The notes under the pieces are model-generated. The model was not told where the DNA came from. It saw nothing but the letters and a program-made list of their open reading frames with translations, and searched no databases. Positions 1 to 11,026 of a stretch of 64,000 bases of DNA are shown in pieces. Within the stretch, counting starts at the first letter, position 1. Every line of letters begins with the position of its first letter. The translations under genes were made by a program, and so were the position numbers. The DNA is from Apiospora phragmitis (taxonomy: Eukaryota > Ascomycota > Sordariomycetes > Amphisphaeriales > Apiosporaceae): NCBI GenBank assembly GCA_038363925.1, contig JAQQWL010000011.1:7440001-7504000 (forward strand), read 5' to 3'.

Positions 1-3000
1 GATCCAAACTCGACAATCGATCCATCTGCCAGCCTGAAGCCCCCTGACCCGCCGGAACCGGTCCGGCTCATGGCCTCACCGCCCTCGATACTATGCCTAC
101 CCACGGGCTCAAACACACCGCTGGCGCCCCTCAAATCAGGGCTCACCTTGGGACTCCTCCTGAGCCGCCCTCCAGTGCTCTCAGCCCTGCGGTGCTGAGA
201 TCCCAGGCTCCTGCCGCGCCGTCCCAGTCGGCTCCAAAACCTCGCAGGCTTAGTCTCACCTCTGCCGTTGCTTATCGCACCAGGATAGACACCCCCTCCC
301 ATGACGGGGCTGGGGGAGACCGTACCCCCGGCGCTACCGATACCACTGCCACCGGCGCCGCTCTCCGCGCGCCGTCTCCCTCTGATGGAATCGCTGTAAA
401 GACTGTAGCTTGTCTGAGGGGTGTCGAGGTCGAAGCCCGGCAGTTGCGGGCTAGGCTCCGTCTCCACGACGCTTGGTCGGCGCGAGCGCGGCCGTTGCAT
501 GCTTTGGGGGCTCTGCGAGGCGCTACGGGCAAGAGGGCCGGCTAGTGGGCTGATGGACCGGTACTGCGATGCGGGCGCATGGGGAAGTGGTAAGGAGTGG
601 GTGCTATGCGAACTCTGGTGACTATGATCGCGGCTCATAGGCTGGCTAGAGTAGCCCTGCGGGTGTTGATCTACAGGCGCAGCCCACGGCGCAGGGTGCA
701 CTGCTATTGGCGGATTACCCGCGGGATGGACGGGGACGGCATGGTGGTATGGTGGTTGAGCTGATTGAGACAGGATTGAAGACACAGATTGCGAAAGGTT
801 TTGCTCGGATTCTTCGCTGATGTCGGCAAAACTAGGCTCCGGTCGGCTATGCAAGTCCAATCGCCGTACGCTACTTGAAGAACTAGGAGGCGAGGTCCGC
901 AGAGCACTTGATGTGTTCACCTCTATGGGAATAGGGGGAGGTCGGAAAGGATCAGTGTACTGGGACGGACTAGAGCGGGCCGTTCGGCTTGGTGGATCAG
1001 ACGGAGGCCTACTCGTCCGGCCTACCAGCGGCGGGGATGGAAGTTTGGGAGAGGCACGCTGGGGAGCAGGCGGGTCATTACCCGCCGGCATGTCCGAAGT
1101 GAGCGGCTCTCCTGCAAGCGGGCTTGAGACTCTGACGGGGCTGAGACCCTCGGTGGAGATGGGCTTGTCGTTCTCCTTGAGACGTTTGATGGTATGGGCA
1201 GTGTAGCTACTAGATGGTGCTGGATATGATCCGACTGCGTGGGAGAAAGTTGGAATCGGGATTTCTTCTTCAGGCGACGACGGCTCGGTGTAAGGGTTTC
1301 CAGTGTAAGATGGACGACCTGCGATGAGTTTAGGTCGTACCGGTGGTATGTCGGTAACCGGGGGTTTGGTCATATCGACAATAGGGTCGCCGCGTTCTCT
1401 CGGTGGCGGTGGGTTGACTTTCGATATTTTATTGAGCGTTGACTCGGCATCACTGTTGGCTGTGACCTTGTTGCTGCTAGAAGGGAGAATGCTGCTGTCC
1501 TTATGGCCATGCGTGTTCGTGTGACTGATGAACCCCTTTACGGTCTCCCGGCTAAGGCTGACTCGCGGGTCACTCAGGATCTGCTGTGACGCTCTCCATG
1601 ACCCGGCGGGGTCTCGACGCCGGCGTTCCGCGTGGCGCTTCAATGTACGATGGTTTGATGAAGGCGCCGTGCTGACAGGTTCATATTCGTCGGGTACTGA
1701 GATAGACTCGAATATCTCGGTAGGGGCCGCCTCGGGCGTAACCGTCCGGGAAATGCTCTCGTCGTCCACCTCTGGCATGCCATAGGGCCAAGTGACATGC
1801 CAATGATATGGGTTGTAGTCGCCGGGGCTGTACACAGATGGCGACTCTAGTGGTGCGGTACTGTCGTCCCATAGGTTCAATTCGACCAAACTCGGGTTGC
1901 TAGGAGGAGTCGAGACTGAGTCTGCTTCTGAGCTGCTGCTGGTACGTTCGAAGACAGACACAAGTGGCAGCTCGCCTGAGCCTTCTTCGTCATTTGTCCG
2001 CTTTCTCTTGGAAAGTTGGTCAACCCTGACCTCGATGTCATCAATACGCGACTCCAGCTCCTCCCGAGGAACGGCGAGCTCTGGATACTTCCGCTCAAAC
2101 CGGTCTATGGAGGAAGCCAACCTCTTCCCGTGTATTAGGAACCTCCGGTAGTCCTCTGGCAAGCCTGTTGTAGAATCGTCCTTGACCCGACGGTCGCTTT
2201 CTTCGAAAGCGCGACAGTAGACGCGGACAGCACGTTCTAGCCAGAATGCCGCTTGTTTTTCGTCGGCCAGGGTGTCGATAAAGAATGCCTGGACGATGCT
2301 ATGAATCCTTAAGATGTCTAGGTTGTCCTGGTCCATGTCGACACTACGCGAGCTTTGCCCACTATTGGAGGAAACTTGATCGTTCTCATTACGTTCGATG
2401 AGGGCGAAGGCGATCAGAACCTTGAGCGTACTGTTCAGAGAAGGCCGCCGCGTCTGCGAGTCATAAGTCTTCATTGGGGTTCTCTTGTCCAAAGCACGAA
2501 TGCCTGTTCACTTATTAGCGAGATCTCTGTGCCTTCGTAGATTTGATATTGCTTACCCAATGCGATCATCTCCACCGGAACGTGCTGACCAAAGAAGGCA
2601 AGAAGTGACATCAAATTGAGCGCGGCTACATTGCCGCGGTGCTGAAGCTGTTCCTTGACTGCGCGGTAAGCAGGTAGATTGCCAGCCTTCGGTCGGCTTT
2701 GATAAGATCGGAGATACTTCGACAAAGGCTCTCTTGTAGCCTTCAAGTGTAAAGCAGCCACATGGATCATGAGCGGGAGTCGTTCCATAAGCTGGACTAA
2801 ATCATGAGCCCGACTAAGATCATCAGAATTCCAAGGTTTGTTTTCCCCATTTCTTCTAAAAGTAGCTCTTGAGCCTCGCGCGCCGAAAGCGACTCGAGAG
2901 CTATCACTTGAGGATTGTCGAACTGATAGTCTTCCGGCGTCGTCTTCTCGGTGGATGTGTAGATTATACTCGTCCTTTTAGTAAAAGGTATGAAATCCTC

Positions 3001-4932
3001 CAGGTTTTCATAGTCGAAGTGAACGCCATCAAGAACGAGGAGCCAATCTTCGTTGGCGCTGAGCCATCTATGCACAGCCCGGACCATTTTCTTAGTATCG
3101 GCCGCTTCGTCCAGGTGCTTGATGCGTTTGGATACCACCGACCGGGCAATATCCCAATAGCCGTACTCAAGCTCTTGCAATGTCTTGCACCTGATCCAGA
3201 ACACACCGCCTGGATAGTCATCCTTATGCTCAAAGACGTATTGGCGAGCTAGGTGAGACTTGCCGCCACCTGGCATGGACTGAATAAGAACTGAAGAGGT
3301 TCCCCTTGATCGCCTCTCCTTATCCATCAGCATCTTGTGTAACGTTTTCATCTCCTTTTCCCGGCCCTTGAAAAGGGTGTTCGGTTTGAACGAAGATGGC
3401 TTCACGAATAGAGGATCCCGTTCGGGAGCCGTGGGTGGATCGGACTCTTGGGATGGGGGCTCGAGTCCTTGATCGAGTTCTTCTGGAGCTGGAAGGTTGG
3501 GCCTATCGACGGCATCGATCATTGAAGGAGACTTGAGTTCTGATAGGGACTTATTAAGATTATCAAGACCTTGTGCTACAGCAACAAAGAATCAGCCAAA
3601 TATCCCATAAACATCAGCGCTCAACGAACTCGTCGTCACTCTCATTAAACTCCTCGATCTCGTAAGGCAAAAGGACATGACCTGATCTGCTTCGACGCAA
3701 ACCCCGCTGAGAATGACCAGGACTAGGTAGAGCTGAAATGGGGGTTTCTACAGAGAACGTACTTGAACCTTGACCTGCCTGCTGAGCGGCTCGTTGTGAT
3801 TTCAACTGCGTAACGTTAGTATCGTGCCCCGAGGACCGCACAGGCTCCATGACTTACCCAAGGTTGCATCCTCTCTGTTATTTCATGTTGCGCTCGTGCG
3901 AATTTCTCTTCATCTTCGACCCTCCACCTTGTCGCAACCACATCTGGTGCTTCTTCGGCCCACTCCTTGATGGTGATGGCAACCGTGCGGTAGCCCGGCG
4001 CATTGCGGCTATCGAATTTGCACATGCCGGAGTGCGTTGCTTCAATAGCAAAGTAGGTGACGCCGGGAAGTTGCGGGCTGGCCGACTGAGCATCTACCAC
4101 CAGCATCTTGGTCCCCTTCAAGTCGGTCTTATGATTTTCGTGAGCCATGAGGATCTTGAACCGCTGATAGATGTCTAGGAAGTGGCTGTTGATGTTTTGT
4201 AACGTTTCGTTGTCTCTTTTGAGAGTTTTGAGCAACACTGATTCCGAATGCCAGAAAGCCTTGGGCACGACCGCATCTGACATGCCTTGCAGCATGACTG
4301 CCCACGAGCCCATGTCGGAGCCTACGTGTGGAGTGCCAAGAAAGATGATGCCAAACGTGGATACGAAGATCTGGCGGTAGTCTTCATGTTGCGATGCCCT
4401 CAAGTCATTGGAGTATAGCAGAGCTCTCTTGACGAGTATACCGCCCAGACTGTGGCATACCCAGATGATGGGATTGTTCGACGACTGCTCATCTTTCCGA
4501 TAATGTGTCAAGCTCGTCACCAGGGTTTGCGCATGCATGTATATGAAGTTGTCCGATGGGTTGACGCCATGCTTCTTCGAGTAGACGTCTGCATTGTAAC
4601 CATATACGAGAATGTTCGCGCGGGTAGTTCTGAGCGACTGCGGAAGGAGATCAGTTGGCCAGAAGACGTCGTTCTTTCCGGTCCAAGTTCTTTGCGGGTC
4701 CCCGTTGAGTCCATGGACCAGAACAACATCGACCTTCGCATCCGGATGTGTGTATACGGCTGTCGCCTCGAAGCGAGATATCTGTTTATTGATGGAGCCC
4801 TGGAGTCAAGAGATAACTTGTTAGCCACTGCCAAGATACTCTCGTCCGATCTGATATCGACCAAAGGTTCAGCCACAGCCACTACGCCAATAGAGGTGGG
4901 GGTCTGAGACCGAACCAAGCCATCATGAACAT
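1..4932 (-). CDS. NLR-like protein: alpha/beta-hydrolase + NB-ARC + long disordered tail (runs off left edge, one apparent frameshift)
   Basis: Fungal STAND/NLR-type protein, presumably an intracellular sensor. The first ATG is at 4932. I assemble exons at about 4932 (first donor unresolved), 4799-3858, 3805-3763, 3575-2557 and 2503 to the left edge, with good donors (GTAAGT, GTACGT, GTAAGC) and CTAAC branches. Exon 2 encodes a DUF676/lipase-like hydrolase with VLVHGLNG and the nucleophile elbow CHSLGG. Exon 4 holds NB-ARC: the P-loop SMPGGGKSH, Walker B-like WLLVLDGV, then a winged-helix-like region. From about 2300 to position 1 the frame stays open and becomes Ser/Pro/Arg-rich and probably disordered, where TPR or ankyrin repeats are common in relatives. 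At 2845-2848 the frame slips by one base in a 4-base homopolymer between MGKT and PWNSDD. This is a sequence error or an inactivating indel. Domain calls are firm; the function is inferred from the family. Confidence 0.85.
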
Positions 4933-5175
4933 TCATAGTTCCGACGAGCTTGATTTGACCCGTGCGCCTGAAGAAACAAATGCGCCAAACAGCCAGCAAG
5001 GGATGCACAAAGAGTTGAGAGAGACGATAGAGAGTGCATCACTTACCATACTTACAATGGCCAAGGCCAAGGCGTATGCTTGCTGTTATTCTCTTACTGC
5101 TGTCTCTGGGAGGTGGATGTATTTGAAGCCGCGCCAGCAAGTCCAAACTAGGGCAGTACTCTACACTCGTCCACT

Positions 5176-5194
5176 TATATATATATATATATAT
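5176..5194. repeat. TA dinucleotide microsatellite
   Basis: Uninterrupted TA repeat of about 19 bases upstream of the NLR-like gene. Confidence 0.9.
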
Positions 5195-5826
5195 GAAAGC
5201 CGAAGTTCGGTATGGCAGAATCATGCATCGGTATTTCGAGGCACAGCAGAGAGAGAGGCGCTGTTAGCGAGACATGGGGTGCATAACCTGCGGATCAGTC
5301 AATCCTACGCCATCTGTGAATAGCAGCAGCTTCGATGGGTAGGACCGAGAGGACTCCGAACACGGTCTGTTACTACATATGTCCAAGGTATTCGAGGGTC
5401 TGATGATTCAGTAGCGGAGTCCTGTGTGCTCTGGATATTGTGGCTAGCGTTGACGGAGTGGTTGGGACGGTTCAAACATTCCCGCACGACACAGAAGGAA
5501 CAAGAGAAAAACAAGAGCGAGCAGAATAAACGACGATGTTAGGTTGGATATAGAAGCCATGTGTCACGGGTCCCAGGCTGTCACATTCCAGCATGAACCG
5601 GTGTTCCGAGTCAAGACTGGCAGGGTGCGTGATGATGGTTAGGCCAGCTGAGTCTCCCGCACCCCCCTCTTAAAACAGTGAGGCTAAGCGATAACGGGCG
5701 TTAGTTGGCCGCCTAGCAGCATCTCTCCCGCCCATCTGCACACCCTCTTTCCAGCGGGAAGAAGCCAGGGTCTGGCTTTCTCCAGGGTACTACCCCTGCT
5801 CACTGCCCTTGTGTGTACTGGTTGGA

Positions 5827-5838
5827 GGGGGGGGGGGG
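5827..5838. repeat. G12 homopolymer
   Basis: Twelve consecutive G residues in intergenic DNA. Its true length is easily misread. Confidence 0.9.
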
Positions 5839-7184
5839 CGATGCCGCAATGCAAGGCATGAGAATGCGATGATGACGACTTCCTGTCCCTAACTCAGGAA
5901 CAGAAACCGGCACTCACAGTCTCACACCCTGCCTAAATTTGGACTCCATGATGAGCCTGCGGAAGGAATGCATCGATGGCAACTGAAGCTTCTGTCTCCC
6001 ACGAGGAGCCGAATTCTAGCTGTAACGTAGACGCCACCCGCGTAGTTCGTTTGGCAGTGACTGCCTTGCGTTCGTTCTGCATTGCAACACTGCAACAATT
6101 GTTTCACGGCAGCCGCTAGGTTAGTACTGAAGCTTAACTCGAGAACGTTATCTGGGTACGCGCATAAGCCGGTTCGTCGAATTCAATCAGATCAATCTCT
6201 GGCTTACATACAACCACGTACATCGTACATACCCGGTAACCAATCAAGTTTGGTTTCCATTTTCTGTCTTGAATTCTTCTTCAACGTATTGAGAATATCT
6301 CAGATATGTCCAGTCACGTAGCGAGAGAGGCGACGAAGGATTGAGACAGCAGCAGGATCGACGCGCAAGCATTCAATCGTCATTGTTCGAGGGCCGTGAA
6401 CCAAAGTAGCAAAGAAAGCAAATGGCGGGCAATGCTATGACTGCGAGTGCTTGGCCTGTTGTACAGAGAGTGCCAGGTGTGTTTACACCGCGTCCGTGAT
6501 GTCCTGAGCCATGACACTATCAACAAGAGGAACTTGGCAAGGAAACTTTCCCATGCGCTTCAGGATTGATTGCCTCGTAGTAGTGTTGGGCTAACAGACC
6601 CAACCCAACCCCACACGAAGATGGCTCACGAGATTCATTCTTAGGTAACATCGGCGATGCAATCATTCAAGTGTCCGATGTGGAAAATAGTCACAAGAGC
6701 AAGGTACGAGGATCCTACTGGGAAACAAAATTGGGGGTAGTAGCGGTGTTGGGTCTGTCTTGAGTTGCAGGTCACGTTGCGCATCCAAGCGGCTGTGCCT
6801 TGTGCTACTATATATTGACGGCAACCGACCGTGATCGCATTCAGAGATTCCATGGGACAGAGAATGGCTGTCCCATATTGGACGTCCAATATTGATGTCT
6901 CTCCTCTCGTTCTCAAGCAAGATCAAGAAGAAAGTGAGCCTTGAATACCCACAGTCAAGTAGGTACAATCGCCACGAGATGAACAAGTGGTTTTCCTGCC
7001 GGTGTGACTCAGAGTAGATGAACAGCCTCACCTACTGTCTGTGGTCGTGCAAGAACTCAATCTATACGATAAAATACTTGAGTACGAGTGAGGGTTATGG
7101 AAGCTTGTCTGATCGACACATTTTTGCCAAGGAAAAAGTTGACAGCTTCCGAGCGGACTGTCCAGAGACGGCCAGAAGATATTT

Positions 7185-8144
7185 CTACCTGCGCTCAAAC
7201 ATCAGGACGTATTCTCTAGTACTTTGGCCAAATTGGACGAGATCCTTATCCTTCAGTTCTAGATACCGGCTATTCGGGATCTTCTTCGAGTTGAGCATTG
7301 TTCCATTGGCGCTCTCAAGGTCCAGCAGATATGGCTTAACTTTACCGATCTTGTCGCCATACTCGTTTCTCTTCTCCTGGTAGCGGAACTGTATGACAGC
7401 ATGTTGTTTGCTGATGCTTGGGTGTTCGGCAATCAGATCGACCACGGCGAGCTCCCTGCCCACGAGCCAGCAGCTCCGGTGACTCAGCTCGATGGTGTCG
7501 ATTATATCGGCGCCCTTGAACACGAACATTTTCCACACATCCTTGGGCGATGGCTTTCGCGCCTCGGGCGGCTCGTGATACTTGAGCACAATGGTGGAAC
7601 CGTCGGCCTGTGCGATGGAGTTGGAAACTGCTGCTAAGGTTCCAGTGGTCCCAAAATTAGGCTGCTCTTTGGGCTTCGGTGGCTCTTCGCCATTCGTTAC
7701 AGCAAAGGAATCGGATTGAGAAGGCAAGGGCCCGCTCCGCCGAACCACCTGTTTGTCGCCCTTGCTCTTGTCGTCGTCGTCATCGTAGTCCCCCCTTCGG
7801 CGAGAATCATGGCTACCTCGGTCTCTCGACCTTCGTCTGGTTCCTTCCTTGCCCCTCCCTCCGTCGCTGCCACGAGCTTCACCGTCTCTTCTGCTGCGAT
7901 GCCTACGTTCGTCGTCCCGAGACCGTGAGCGCCGGCGAGGCTTCGGTGGTCGCGGCGACCGAGATCGTCGATGCCGCCGCCTGTTCTTGTCTCTGTCTTC
8001 GGATGTTTCTCTTTCTTTGCGTCGCTCGGAGGGGCGAGTTCCCTCATCACGTCTGGGCTTTCTTCTTTCTCGACTGCGTTCGTTGTCCGAGTCGTCGTAA
8101 CGCGACCGTCGCGGCGGCGTCGATCTCGTGCCGCGCTTCTCCAT
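7185..8144 (-). CDS. FHA-domain pre-mRNA splicing/retention factor (SNIP1 / Pml1 type)
   Basis: Single-exon gene of 319 codons from an ATG at 8144. Residues 1 to about 130 are extremely rich in Arg, Ser, Asp and Lys with many RS/RD/RR dipeptides, as in RS-type splicing proteins. The C-terminal third is an FHA domain with the phosphopeptide-binding signature: WLVGRE, then SISKQHAVIQ, then ANGTMLN, ending YVLMFERR. This layout (charged RS tail then FHA at the very C-terminus) is that of SNIP1 in animals, DAWDLE in plants and Pml1 of the yeast RES complex, which acts in nuclear pre-mRNA retention and splicing. A nuclear role is inferred from these relatives. The reading frame is complete and undamaged. 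Confidence 0.93.
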   Translation of the reverse strand: MEKRGTRSTPPRRSRYDDSDNERSRERRKPRRDEGTRPSERRKERETSEDRDKNRRRHRRSRSPRPPKPRRRSRSRDDERRHRSRRDGEARGSDGGRGKEGTRRRSRDRGSHDSRRRGDYDDDDDKSKGDKQVVRRSGPLPSQSDSFAVTNGEEPPKPKEQPNFGTTGTLAAVSNSIAQADGSTIVLKYHEPPEARKPSPKDVWKMFVFKGADIIDTIELSHRSCWLVGRELAVVDLIAEHPSISKQHAVIQFRYQEKRNEYGDKIGKVKPYLLDLESANGTMLNSKKIPNSRYLELKDKDLVQFGQSTREYVLMFERR

Positions 8145-8716
8145 TTGTGTTGATGTAGCTGGACGTACGAGAATGTAGAGTAATCAAGTTATTGGGTACC
8201 AAATTCGTATACAGCACGCTGATCAAGTGGTCAGGTATTGAAAGCCTGATGTTGGCGGTGATTAAAGCATGGTACAATGCGACAATGACGCTGCTGACAG
8301 CCCAAAAATTTAGGCTCCAGCGCGTCTGGAGGCGCTGTGGTGCTACAGAGATGGGTGGCGGGGCTCGTGGGGAGACCCTGGCTTGAGGCCTGAACAACAA
8401 CTCGATTCAGCCCCTTAGCATTATCGCCATCCCTATCAACATATGCAAGTCTCCTACTTCACATAGCACATGGTGGAAAGTGACCACTGTGACGAATATT
8501 TACTGTATGCCATATAGACATTGTTAATACATGGGGCGTTGCGTGCAATGTCAACATCATGGATACAATGTTCATATAATTGGCAATATATGTCATTAGC
8601 TAAACTCCGAATTACCGCTCAATCATGCTGCATTAAAGTCCTCCACTGCCATTAAATCATCAGAAAGCATACTCCGCAACCCAATGGCGCGGTTAACATA
8701 TCCATGGTTTCCCTTC
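8145..8716. other. Intergenic: upstream of the FHA gene, downstream of the secreted-protein gene
   Basis: About 570 bases, locally AT-rich near 8460-8640. No coding or RNA signal recognised. Confidence 0.5.
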
Positions 8717-9187
8717 TTATGCCGACGAAGGGCAGACCATCTGCCACGAGTTCCAGGTCGGAGTGCCGCCTGATGGCCCCGTCTCCGTAGCATCCTTGCA
8801 AACGTTCAAGTCGGCGACGACAGCCTCCTCGGCGCAGTCTTCGGAGTAATAGAGGCGCACTAAATATAACAGCATCATGAGTAAGTATGATGGGAATTTC
8901 CTCTCCTACCAGTTGGGGACAGCGATGTTGCTAGACTTACGCTCACAGCCTTGGCCGGCCGTTTCCAGGCCCTGCAGCTCTATCGACTCAACCGGCACGT
9001 TGTTTAGCTGGGAGCATGTGCCGGCTTGGTCCCGGTCCACGGTGTAGAAGCCTTGGTTCAAGTTCGAGCACCCGACATCCGAGAAGATTCTGAATTGGGC
9101 GAGTCGAGGGTTGTCGGTGCCTTGACGTGGGACGACCGCCGCATTGGTGCCAGCGGCGATGGAAGTGAGGAAGATGGCGAGCTGCAT
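8717..9187 (-). CDS. Small secreted six-cysteine protein (candidate effector)
   Basis: Two exons, 9187-8941 and 8859-8717, joined by an 81-nt GTAAGT/TTTAG intron, give 129 residues. The N-terminus is a clear signal peptide: hydrophobic core AIFLTSIAAG, then a small-residue cleavage zone before VVPRQ. The mature part of about 110 residues has six cysteines (in VGCSN, GTCSQ, GQGCE, SEDCA, NVCKD, MVCPS), enough for three disulfides. No known domain was recognised. Size, secretion and cysteine content are typical of fungal small secreted proteins, some of which are host-interaction effectors; that role is only inferred. TATA-like AT-rich sequence lies upstream around 9285. The splice is needed to reach the last three cysteines. 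Reading through the intron ends after NIAVPNW. Confidence 0.85.
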
Positions 9188-10044
9188 GGTGATAAAGCTG
9201 AGAAGTAATATGTATAGTAAGAGAGCTATAAGAAGTGGTTGAGTTGCTCAGGGAATGCGAATAAATGGCTCTTTGGTTGATGTGTATATTATATGGCCGA
9301 TGTCTGCTTCGGACTTGCTGCTAGAGAACTGAACGGTGGACGGATGCTGTCTTTAAGCTTGACCGGTGCTCCAGCAGAGAGATCGACAACACTCCTCTTA
9401 TATGGGTGTATTTTAGCCTCATCTTGAACAGTGCCCGGCTTCCTCCCGTCATAACGTCACAGTCCTTGGCTTGTGCATTGCAAATACGAGCCTCGAAATT
9501 CTAGAACGCGTGTACAACGTTACGCAGTCATGCGCGTGCCAGGCACTACCTATCGTATAATCAAGGCGAGTGAGTATTCATTACGAGCTTTCGTTTCTGC
9601 AGTCTAACAAGCAGAGGCCAAAAATAACAGCACTAGCGAGCGGCTCGCAGCTCGTATAGTAAACCTGCCAGCAAATAGCTGTCTGCCAATTACGTACGTT
9701 GTCTTGCGGCGGAGCAGGCGGGTGGGTGACCTGGCGGTGCTAAGTTGATTCGTTTTTCTATCCAGCTCTCAAGCTGCGTAAGAGATAAACATGAGATCCC
9801 TAAAGATCGGCCGTGTGACCCCATAACTAGCGGTATGGGGTCTTCGGTATTTATTGAGTGCGTGCCAACCCACGGAAGAACCGGAACTCGTGCTTGTGTG
9901 TGTATGGACTCCAATGCACGATGCGTACCGAGATCGAAAGCAGCTCAGCAAATGATCCGGAAACTTTGTTCTGTGGAAGTCTTTCACACCGACCCCAAAC
10001 ATCCCGAAGTCCTCACCAACTCACAATCATTCTTCTCCACACTC
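9188..10044. other. Intergenic: promoter side of the secreted-protein gene
   Basis: About 860 bases. It holds the upstream region of the secreted-protein gene and the 3' flank of the small membrane-protein gene. No further gene supported. Confidence 0.5.
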
Positions 10045-10392
10045 TCACTCGCCCGGTTTATCAATCCCACTTTCCCGAACGACCCTCTCCGCCCACCTTC
10101 CACCCGCCCGGAGCCCGATATAAGCCGCAGGCCAGAACACGGCCCATACCACCAGCTGCGCAACCGGCACGGGCGGCTTGAGCTTGAGGGCACCCCCAGA
10201 TGCTGAGGAGACCCGCTGCTGCCGCCGTTGCTGTCTGGTTGTTGTCGAGACGATCCAGAGTAGGCGTCCGCTGGCGACCGTGGCCAGCGCGTAGGCCAGC
10301 ACGGTCTGTTTGCGGCTCAACTTCTCCGCGAGCCAGAGCTTGCTGCCCTTGGCTGGTGCCGGTGGTGTTGGGCTGGAAGTGCTGCTGGCCAT
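10045..10392 (-). CDS. Small predicted membrane protein, unknown function
   Basis: Single exon of 115 residues from an ATG at 10392. The open frame extends upstream but with no earlier ATG. The N-terminus is Ser/Pro/Ala-rich, followed by a basic segment and a hydrophobic stretch (VLAYALATVASGRLLWIV). A glutamine/arginine-rich loop follows, then a second hydrophobic stretch (AQLVVWAVFWPAAYIGL) and a charged tail ending DKPGE. This predicts two membrane helices joined by a basic loop. I do not recognise the family. The basic, Arg-rich N-terminal half would fit a mitochondrial or other organelle membrane protein, but that is a guess. The overlapping plus-strand frames lack such organisation. Confidence 0.6.
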   Translation of the reverse strand: MASSTSSPTPPAPAKGSKLWLAEKLSRKQTVLAYALATVASGRLLWIVSTTTRQQRRQQRVSSASGGALKLKPPVPVAQLVVWAVFWPAAYIGLRAGGRWAERVVRESGIDKPGE

Positions 10393-11026
10393 TGATGACT
10401 GTGGGGTAAGTTGCAAGTAGAAGACCGCCAACGTAGGAAGAACGTTGTACTGGTCGAATTGCTATCAATTTCTTGTAAATGTGCGTGCTGGGAAGATTTC
10501 CAATTGCTCCAAGAACGGACAGGATGCCGACGAGTGTTGAAGAATGCGGGGTTCCATTCACTTGCTGCCGTACCGGCTGCTTGGGAAACACTTGCTATGT
10601 ATTATTCAATTTTTGCTATATTCTTTAGGCTCAGCTTAAGCCAGTCTAGGACCATGTTCAAACCGTAATAAACTGCCATTTCGTGAACATTAGGGGTGCC
10701 AACTGCAATGTTGGTTGACCTTCCTCAGGCGAGTAGATGCGCTGGCCCAGCACGGCCTCTTGGCGCATAGTGGCGCTGGAGGCAAAGACGCGAGCTGCAG
10801 AGCGTGCGTCCTCCATGCATGCGCAATGCATCAATCAATTTTGATGCAATTGCATCTGCCCCGAGCCATTCAGCCTCATAAAATATTGATACCTTTAGTC
10901 TGCCTGTTTTTTGCTTGCTCCAGGTTCAAATAGTCCATTCTAGTTCCTACTCATTCGAGGCCGTTGTTTTTCCTCATGCGTACCCAAAGTACCCACTTTA
11001 CTGACCAAACCACCCGCTTCTGAACC
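10393..11026. other. Intergenic, no gene seen
   Basis: About 630 bases between the 5' side of the small membrane-protein gene and the 3' end of the MFS gene. Nothing further recognised. Confidence 0.5.

Larger units (their letters stand above)
4933..7184. other. Intergenic region, no gene seen
   Basis: Left of about 5.2 kb this is the upstream region of the NLR-like gene. A possible 5'-UTR intron donor (GTAAGT on the minus strand) lies near 5045. The stretch holds a TA microsatellite and a G12 run. The short open frames lack codon bias or recognisable motifs. Its right end is the 3' side of the FHA gene. Confidence 0.5.

Noticed and set aside
7400..8160. Several plus-strand open frames opposite the FHA gene
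   Set aside because: They are antisense shadows of the Arg/Ser-rich coding region; the minus strand carries the clear domain.
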